Part shown: piece after piece, positions 56,791 through 64,000 of the stretch
How the letters are laid out: each line of letters starts with the position of its first letter
Numbering within the stretch: the first letter of the stretch is position 1
Program-made: the position numbers and the translations under genes
DNA from: Manihot esculenta
Lineage: Eukaryota; Streptophyta; Magnoliopsida; Malpighiales; Euphorbiaceae
Assembly (NCBI RefSeq): GCF_001659605.2
Contig: NC_035173.2
Coordinates: 9,753,065 to 9,817,064 of the forward strand
Direction of reading: 5' to 3'
Length of the DNA stretch: 64,000 nucleotides
Notes under the pieces: model-generated
The model's database searches: none
What the model was told of the DNA's origin: nothing
The model's input: the letters and a program-made list of their open reading frames with translations, nothing else

Positions 56791-57385
56791 TTAAGCATTT
56801 ATAATTTTCATTTTTATAACTAGGTGAACACATTAATTTAAAATTTTTTATTTAAAACTTAATATGTGATCATATAGCTAGAAGTTTTATAATTATAACT
56901 CATGGTTGAATTACAGTTGCAATATGTAGAACGTTTGCTACTTGTTTATTAGTTGGAAATTCATTGTCTATTAATTGATTTTCACAATATTTTTTAAAAA
57001 GACATAAAAGTAATATATATTAATATAATAAAATTAAAATTAATCAACCGGGAAACAATATACGATGTACTAAATTCTTTACTAAAATATTATAAGCTAT
57101 TTGATTACTGATTTCATTTTATGAAATAAACCAAAGCCGTTTTAATTACTAGATAAAATCTAAAATGAAAAAATAATCAATGTAACTATATATGGTAATG
57201 TTCTATATCTTTTCTCCGCCAAAAGCTAAAAAGCTAGATATTCTTGCCAAAGTTAATCCATTCCACATGTATTACCAATTATGCATTTGATATAATTGGA
57301 AAGATATCCATCCCATATGAAAATTAAATTTTTAAATAATTTACCATTCATGACATATGTATTACCAATTTTGAATTCATATTCC
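56791..57385. other. AT-rich upstream region of the small peptide gene
   Basis: No coding frame is supportable. The GTATTACCAATT word occurs twice (57269-57280 and 57359-57370) upstream of the TATA box. I see nothing else that can be named. Confidence 0.5.
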
Positions 57386-57394
57386 TATATATAG
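57386..57394 (+). promoter_or_regulatory. TATA box of the cysteine-rich peptide gene
   Basis: TATATATAG lies 64 bases before the ATG at 57450, a usual plant spacing. A start site near 57418 would exclude the upstream in-frame ATG at 57405, which supports the chosen start. Confidence 0.55.
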
Positions 57395-57449
57395 CCAAAC
57401 TCTTATGAGGATTAATACGTACTTCTTTTTTGTCAATCTAAAATATCAT

Positions 57450-57803
57450 ATGGCATCTAATTCTTCAGTAATTAAGCTACTAGCTTTTATGGTTGCTATG
57501 GTACTAATAATCCTTCCATCTTGTAAGTATCTTTTGTCTATATCTCTCATAATAATAATAATAATCATAATAATTAATAATAAATCTTCATTTTACTCAT
57601 CGTGAAAATATTAACTTGTATATATAGACGATTTGCATCTGCAGGTTGCTGCTAAATCAGGTGTTCGGTGCACTACAAATACAGATTGTCTCAACAAATG
57701 CTTGTGTAGTGGAAATTGTTACTGTTCTAACGATCATATTTGTGATTGTCTTAAGAAAACTCCATCCCTTATTGAAAGAAAATTAGATCGCTTGAAATAC
57801 TAG
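57450..57803 (+). CDS. Small secreted 8-cysteine peptide (defensin-like/knottin-like), 2 exons
   Basis: Exons 57450-57522 and 57628-57803 are joined by a 105-bp intron (GTAAGT...TATATATAG, phase 1), giving 82 residues. The first ~24 residues (MASNSSVIKLLAFMVAMVLI..) are a hydrophobic secretion signal. The intron falls at the end of the signal, as in plant defensin-type genes. The mature part has eight cysteines spaced C-x5-C-x3-C-C (one residue between)-x3-C-C (one between)-x5-C-C (one between), then a charged tail (KKTPSLIERKLDRLKY). An acceptor 16 bases further on would give an immediate stop, so the upstream AG was chosen. The likely role is an extracellular defence or signalling peptide, inferred only from architecture. 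I do not recognise the exact family. Transcript evidence would settle the splice site. Confidence 0.65.
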
Positions 57804-57928
57804 TGACTTGGTATATATGAATAAGATGGATATATCCTTATTAAATATGCTTACATGCATAGTGTAATAAGCTGCATATGGTGCATTTGTGAGGATCTAA
57901 GTTAGATCCTCCCTTTTTCTATTTCTAT

Positions 57929-57952
57929 AATAAAAATAATGATTCAAATAAA
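57929..57952 (+). terminator. Possible polyadenylation signals of the peptide gene
   Basis: AATAAA occurs at 57929-57934 and again at 57947-57952, about 130 bases after the stop codon. This is a plausible 3' UTR length. The base composition is AT-rich, so chance matches are possible. Confidence 0.4.
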
Positions 57953-58022
57953 AACATGTGTATCATTTTATTTTCTTATTCTTTTTTCTTTAGTGTACTA
58001 ATAGATTTATTTCATAAAAATT

Positions 58023-58480
58023 AGAGGAAATGTCCATAAAAATTCTGAACTTTGTACTTTTTTACAATTATACACTTAATTTTTTTTTTGATAAAGATAT
58101 TTTATACTAATAATTTTTTTTTACAATTATACCATTCGTTTATATTTCCGTTAAAAACTAATTTAGCATAAGAAACTTCAATATTAACAAAGAAAAACCC
58201 TAAATGAGTTATCCCATCTATATGCATTTTTGTTACTTGCCTTGGACTAAATATTAGAGGTTTAATCACGTGACAAAAATTATATAATTAGGGTTTTTTC
58301 ATTAATTTAGAGATTTTTTATGTTAAAAATATATTTCTCTATTAATTTTTTATGGGAATATGAATAGATGTACAATTATAAAAATATTGTTAATATAGGA
58401 TATTTTTCTTAAAAATAAAAAGTTAAGGATATAATTATAAAAAAAATGTATAGTTTGAAATTTTTATTGATATTATTCCT
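58023..58480. mobile_element. MITE-like inverted repeat, 458 bp
   Basis: The ends are imperfect inverted repeats over about 100 bp or more: left AGAGGAAATGTCCATAAAA, and right, read on the minus strand, AGGAATAATATCAATAAAA, both continuing into ACAATTATA-type words. AAAAATT flanks both sides (58016-58022 and 58481-58487). There is no coding sequence. It may belong to a Mutator- or hAT-type group; the flank length does not decide it. Confidence 0.6.
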
Positions 58481-58487
58481 AAAAATT

Positions 58488-60094
58488 ATACAAGTGAGAA
58501 CCTAAAATAAAATTTGAAATTTAAAAATTATGGATTTTTTAAACCATTTACTATACTTAAAAATAAAATTTGTTGTTCTATTTATGTATGGGATTTAATC
58601 ACCACCTCATAAATAATTGATGATGTAATTTTCTTTTTCATTAGTCACCTTAATGTCAAATTAATATTAAATTAATATTAATAGCACAATTAATGTGTAA
58701 AATATTTGGTCTTGCTAAAATGATTAAAAAATTATTCAAGTATATATAAAAATATAAAAGAGGGAGAATATAAATATATTGTCAAAAATACCCAAATAAT
58801 TTAGTAAAATTACAATATAAAGACTAAATTTAATCGGTTATTAAAATTGACTTATTTATAAAAAATAGAATAGGAAATTATTAGTTTTAAAAATCTTATT
58901 GCATCAAGACTTTAAATGAGTTATGAGTATTGGTATTAAAAGAATTATTAAATTTGAAAAAAATAATAAAAAAGGAAAAAAAAAAGACTATAAGAAAAAT
59001 GCATAGAATTTTTTTTATCCAAACTTATTTTAATGTAATAACAATTATTTTAATGAATAAATCAATAAAAATAATCAATACATTAATCTCACAAATATTT
59101 TAAAAATATGTTTTCAAAAATATAAAATACTAAAAATTTAAATAGCCTCTTTAATAAAATAATATTAATTCGATTATGATATATATGGAGATATAATATG
59201 TGGTTAAATAATTAAAAAGAGTTAGAATTCTAATTCAATCTTGAGTAATATGAAATTTTTTAATATTAATATAATAAAATTATTTTATCAAAATTTCTAC
59301 ATATATCTTATTTTTAATTTAAATTATAATTTTTATAATAATTAAATTAAATTATGAACATATATGATTGTATTATTTATAATAATAACAATGTTAAATA
59401 ACTTTTTTACCATACTTTTTGGTTTAAAGGAAAAAAAATGATTTCAATAATGAATAAAACAACTAAAAGTTTGTGTATGCATACAAATTTTAAAAATATG
59501 CTACTATAAGAATCAAAAATTTCTAATTCATTAGAAACTTTAAATTATTTTTATTTTTACAATTAATTATTCTGACATTGTTTATGTATTTATAATTTAA
59601 AAGGCTAATAGCAAGAAAAAAAAATTGATTTTTATACGGTTTTAGTTCTAATTTTAAACTTTTAATTTTGGCATCACGTTTTAAAATTTAAAATTTATCC
59701 AATTTGATAGAGAGAATTAGAGAGAGAATATTTTTTTATGTGTAGTAGTTCTTGGCATTTTTTAATTTTTATAATAATTGATAGATCAAAAAAATAGTAA
59801 GAAGAAAAATGTATTTTAAAAATCAAGCAAACCAAATAGCAGCTTGAGGAGCTTGAGTTAAGATAACATGTCAGCACTTTTGCAAGATGAAGATAATACA
59901 GTATCCGTAAAATGATGGAGCCAAACGCTTCAAAAAGGAGGAACCAATTCAGAGACGGCGCTTGCCAAAGACTGAACAAGCCCTTTGGTAAGATCCATCA
60001 ATTTCCATGGATTAAAAACAAATAAAATTGCAGAAAAAGGACAAGTCGAAATAATAGGAGCAGGGAAGAAAATGCCACCAAAAAGGACTTATAT
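58488..60094. other. AT-rich intergenic region
   Basis: Long A/T runs to about 59690, then a less AT-rich stretch (59820-60090) downstream of the galactosyltransferase gene. No coding frame, RNA gene or further repeat could be supported. Confidence 0.6.
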
Positions 60095-60100
60095 TTTATT
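60095..60100 (-). terminator. Possible polyadenylation signal of the galactosyltransferase gene
   Basis: The minus strand reads AATAAA about 355 bases after the stop codon, giving a plausible 3' UTR (60101-60454). Confidence 0.4.
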
Positions 60101-60454
60101 GCGAGCTTGATAGCCGTGGAAAATGCAACTTACAAAGTGGCTCTCCAAGCCATATCAAAAGAACGTTGAATGGTTGAATAGTGACAGTCTCTTGCCTCTT
60201 TTTCCTGGCTGCTAATGTGGTCTATTTTCTTCACTAAAACGAAAACTTCTGCATAGCAACCCCTCTCCGTTCCTCGCCCTCTCTCCGGCTTATGCACGGA
60301 GACGTGCAAGCATGCACGCACTCACTCACATACACACTTTCTCTAGACCTATTTCTGTAGCAATGGCAGAAAATATAGAAAAAGACTCGCACGCCTCGAT
60401 CATTAATACTAGCTCGTTCTCCTCCTGAGTTGGGAAGATATCTCTTGGGTTGTT

Positions 60455-63400
60455 TCAGAATGTTGCACTCCATAAAGCTTTCTCACCTTCCCCGCACCGC
60501 CGATGAACCTCTTTAATCCTATCAGCAGACCTGCAGATCCCACTGCAGCTCCAGTCAAATGAAGCAACACAGATGTTACCGGCCTGCTCCTTCCACTCAC
60601 AATCTGCAGTAATTGCAAAAGAATATACCCATTGAAGGACCACTGATTTACTCTTAACTTGGACTCTCATCAAAGTCATTACCAGTTTGACAATCATATC
60701 AATTAGATATACGAATTTGAAAAGCTAGAAATTACTAAAAAGAATAAAAAATTGACCCACAAGAAGCACTAAAAATAATGTCTTAAGGAAAAATTTTAGG
60801 ATAAGATAGCATGTAAATTCAAATGATAAGTCACTAAGATAATTGCCAGTTTCCAGAATTAGTATTCTTAATTTTATGGTGAAAGCATCAATGGGACCCA
60901 TCAGAAGACCTATCTTGAAATCATTGATGTGTAAGGAGGAACCATATTAGGTTTGTGTAAAATGCCTTAAAGACTGCATGATAACTCCTCCTGACCTTCC
61001 ACTAAAAAAAATTAAAAGAATAAATAATCACATCAATGAGATATTCAGTCAATTTCAATTTCTGGTGTGAGGTATAATTTTTGCAGGTATTAAAATGGAT
61101 ACGATATAATCTCATCCCTTGCTTGTGTCTGGCATGTCAACAAGTATTCTTCAGCAAGAGAGTAACAATAGGTGCCAAGTAATGAAGAAGAAGAAGAAGA
61201 TGGGTGGAGGCGCCTCGTGTTGAATAACCGTATAGTGTTATGAAAGATTCAAGCTTTCTGTTAAACTGTAAATATACCTGGTGGGGTGCCACAACATAGT
61301 CTCCGGTCATCGATGTGCTCCACATCGAGACCAATAAACCAAGATCCCAATGAGACATCCTCATTAGCATACTTGTGAAGAACATGCCTGAGACAATCCA
61401 CATTAGCGATCATCACAACACAAGAACAAACAACCAAACAGGCAGACTATCAGATCCACTCTCAAGCTTCCATCTTACATTCAAATGAAATGGAACTCAC
61501 CGGTTTATTGAAATGTACGTAGCCAAATCTTTTGAAATGGCATATAGCTGTCCAGTAGCATGGCGGAAGTACTTGTTTCCTGCCTCGCCGAATTTCCAAT
61601 ACTCAGGTTCATGGTATCTTACTCCCCTGTGAAACAAAAGGAGCAGTTAAGAATCTAATAGTCAGTTGCTTTTGCCAAAATTCTTCTCACAAATTAAACC
61701 CAAGAAAACTTTTCACTTACTTTTGACTGAGAACAGGACCAGATTTCATGCATCCTACATATACCCGCGGTTTTTTTTGGTGTCTAACTAGAGTTTCTCC
61801 GAGTGTTGCTGCATCAAGTTGCAATGAAACAGACTTGGCATTTAGACTAGCATGAACAACAACATAAAGATCATTCATGTTAACTATTGTAAGGTAGAGG
61901 CTTGAAATTGAAAGAACCTAAATTTTTCATAAGATAAAAATACACATATAAATGATATTAAGTCTTTCCTATTGATTTTTGTTTCTCAATCCCAAAAGTT
62001 TAGCTCAAAGGAAGAGGAGGGTCTAAAAACTTATAAGAGGAATATTATCCAAATCCTAAACAAATATGGAAATTTAAACACACCTCTCATGCTCAGAGCG
62101 AAACATTTGGAGCGCTAAACATATATAGGAATAGGAGGCCTTATGCTAGACGGAGAGGTTATACGATACCATATTAAGAAAATGAGTCGGGTCTAATTTA
62201 CCCTAAAAAGCTAGTTCAAGAGAAGAAGAATGCATAAAATTGTATCCCAACGTTTGAAATAAAGAATTTGGCAAGAATTCAATTCTATTGATTTCTTTGA
62301 TAACAATTGCATTTGTAACATTTCTAGTGTTTAGAATGAAAGAATTCAATTTTTTTAAGTTAATAAATTTTCATTTTAAAGAAAGTTAAAATTGAGTATA
62401 ATTTTGAAAGAATTCAAATGAATGTGAGAATTTAATATGTCTTCACTAATTAGTATCCCAATCACACAAAGACTATCATAAATCATATATTGTCTTACCT
62501 ATGTTTACATGGACATCATCATCAACTTTGACATAGAAATCTGCATCCCATAAAGCAACAGCAGTCGCAAAATATATCTTTGTTTTTGCAGACAATTCAA
62601 GGTACCCTTCAACATGGTCCTGGTCACAAGATTGCATCACAAACAGGAAAACTCATTGGATTTTCCTTTCCAAAACTTCTTTTTTTTTTTCTCTCTTCTT
62701 TTTTGTGAACTGAAGTGAGCATATAAGGAATAAGATAGAAAATGGAACAAAATGAAACTAAAAGCCTTACCAGCCTTAAGAAATCTCCATGCTTTCTATC
62801 CTCTGCTTCAATTGCTCTATCCAAAATGCCTCCTGATGTGGAACTAGATGGTATTAAAAAAAGAAAAGTTTTAAGTTAGAACATTGCATTATTGTTGACT
62901 ATTAGTTCTCAGTTATGTACGTCGCAACTCTAGAGAGAAAAGTAAAGAATGAAAGCATATGAGATGTCACACCATGTTCCATTGAAGAAAAGTTAGAACA
63001 TAATTCTCAAAATCCAGATCCCAGAAGTAACATAAGATTAATAAACTCATCTCACAAGCTACAAACAACAAAAAGCTATAAAATTGCACACCCACTTCTT
63101 CAAGTCATAAAATGAGATTAGAACCGTCACCTATGACCAATGACAAAGCGAACAATGATACCCTTCTCTTCTTCCAGTTTCTTCCTTTTTTCACCTAGTT
63201 TCAATGTTTTCCAAATAAACCAATCATCAGCAAAAAAGAAATTCTAACATCAAAAATAGCATCGATATTGAAGACAAAAAGGAAAGAAAAAAAAAAAGGA
63301 ATAATTCGAGAACCTTGTGGCATCCATGTTGCACGAACTGAGTCTCTTCTTTTCCTGCTGCTGAAAGCAGTATTAACTCCAACAACCATCAAATACCTTA

Positions 63401-63858
63401 TCTTCGCAGACGATCCAGTCTCCTTTAAGTCCTCTGATACTGGAGATCCACTGAGCATGGACTCCTGTGCTGCCCTTGCAGCAGCTAATTCCATCTCTAA
63501 ATTTGAAATCGTCTTATCTAATGTCCTACATTCCACATGCCATGATAAGATTCATACCAAGATGTTAAAAATAGTACCAGAATCTACAATTTGTGAGCAT
63601 AAGCTCTACTCACTGTATGGCATTATGAGTTTTATACACTTCCCCGATTATATCCTTAGAGTCGCGCCTCACTTCTTTCTGTTGCAACTAAAGGACCAGA
63701 TCAAATTACAACAAGCCATTTGAATGAGATACAGAATAGAAATAATGATGTAGATACCCACAGTTCTAAATCCACAACCCTCTGAAACCAACTTTAGTTT
63801 TTCAGCATCCATTGCAGTTGTCCTTGTGATGCCTTTTGACTCTGGAACTTTCCACATC
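60455..63858 (-). CDS. GT31 beta-1,3-galactosyltransferase (hexosyltransferase), 5' end missing
   Basis: Ten exons in gene order: 63858-63762, 63687-63614, 63525-63314, 63194-63131, 62843-62771, 62619-62499, 61808-61721, 61626-61501, 61387-61278, 60603-60455. Phases agree at every junction and introns are GT-AG. The visible 370 residues lack only the N-terminal cytosolic and membrane anchor part. Order: DUF4094-type stem ([14 protein letters not shown].., coiled [20 protein letters not shown]), then the GT31 domain with [37 protein letters not shown], the metal-binding [10 protein letters not shown] (DXD), [30 protein letters not shown] and the Cys-rich end [15 protein letters not shown]. Family knowledge: Golgi type II enzymes adding beta-1,3-galactose to arabinogalactan proteins or N-glycans. 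Which Arabidopsis B3GALT it matches is not certain. The junction between the first two visible exons (63762/63687) is the least sure. Confidence 0.9.
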
Positions 63859-64000
63859 CTATCACCATTTTACCTCATTAGCATGTCATTATAGCCTAAA
63901 TGCCAAGAACAGGAACCCTTAAAGAAATTCTGATCACAATTAAATTTGTTTAAGGAAAAAGCAGTGGGGACTTCCAGTAACCATTGCTATATATATAGAA
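63859..64000 (-). other. Intron of the galactosyltransferase gene, running off the window
   Basis: The acceptor AG lies just before the exon at 63858 on the minus strand. No further exon is visible to the window end, so exon 1 with the membrane anchor should lie beyond 64000. Confidence 0.6.

Noticed and set aside
57405..57449. Upstream in-frame ATG for the peptide gene
   Set aside because: It lies only about 10 bases after the TATA box, before the expected transcription start, and would bury the signal peptide.
59695..59979. 94-residue minus-strand ORF near the galactosyltransferase gene
   Set aside because: Low-complexity, Leu/Ser-rich, no splice context and no family resemblance.

Overview
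The window looks like nuclear DNA of a dicot plant. It has AT-rich intergenic DNA, spliced genes with GT-AG introns, and large Ty3/gypsy retrotransposons primed by initiator tRNA-Met. The species cannot be fixed from the sequence; a Euphorbiaceae-type genome (cassava, rubber tree) is only a guess. Most of the 64 kb is nested retrotransposon. Only two host genes can be supported, both at the right end.

Left cluster (about 1.2-25.9 kb). An old non-autonomous LTR element (here 'O', 1227-25881, TSD ATAAT) sits in an AT-rich tandem repeat. Its gag is split at 2792/23446 by a minus-strand chromovirus ('A', 2793-23440, TSD GTCCA). A's 5' LTR is in turn split by a plus-strand relative ('B', 12179-21971, TSD ATCAT). 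B's two 2,219-bp LTRs seem to differ at one base, so it is very young. A's outer left end carries three SINE-like units arranged as long palindromes.

Middle (25.9-29.5 kb) is AT-rich intergenic DNA with one ~90-bp tandem repeat.

Right cluster (about 29.5-56.8 kb). A second O-family remnant holds a chromovirus LTR ('E', plus). E contains a pol-only Ty3/gypsy element ('C1', 31881-36774). E is then cut at 37314 by a minus-strand element 'D' (37315-50998). D carries a 1.85-kb TG...CA element ('G') in the TATA box of one LTR and a solo LTR ('F') in its reverse transcriptase. D ends in a rearranged junction, followed by a second copy of the E LTR with the same C insertion ('C2', 51072-56002). This second copy marks a segmental duplication.

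Right end (56.8-64 kb). A small two-exon gene at 57450-57803 encodes a secreted 8-cysteine peptide. A 458-bp MITE-like inverted repeat follows. The last gene is a multi-exon minus-strand GT31 beta-1,3-galactosyltransferase (60455-63858), whose first exon lies beyond the window.

No retroelement polyprotein in the window is fully open. B is closest, with one internal TAG. The most unusual signals are: dense arrays of a 13-bp palindrome in the LTR promoters, shared with the otherwise different element G; a perfect hairpin just before every polypurine tract, with apparent compensatory changes between families; the SINE-like palindromes; and the duplication with filler DNA around D.
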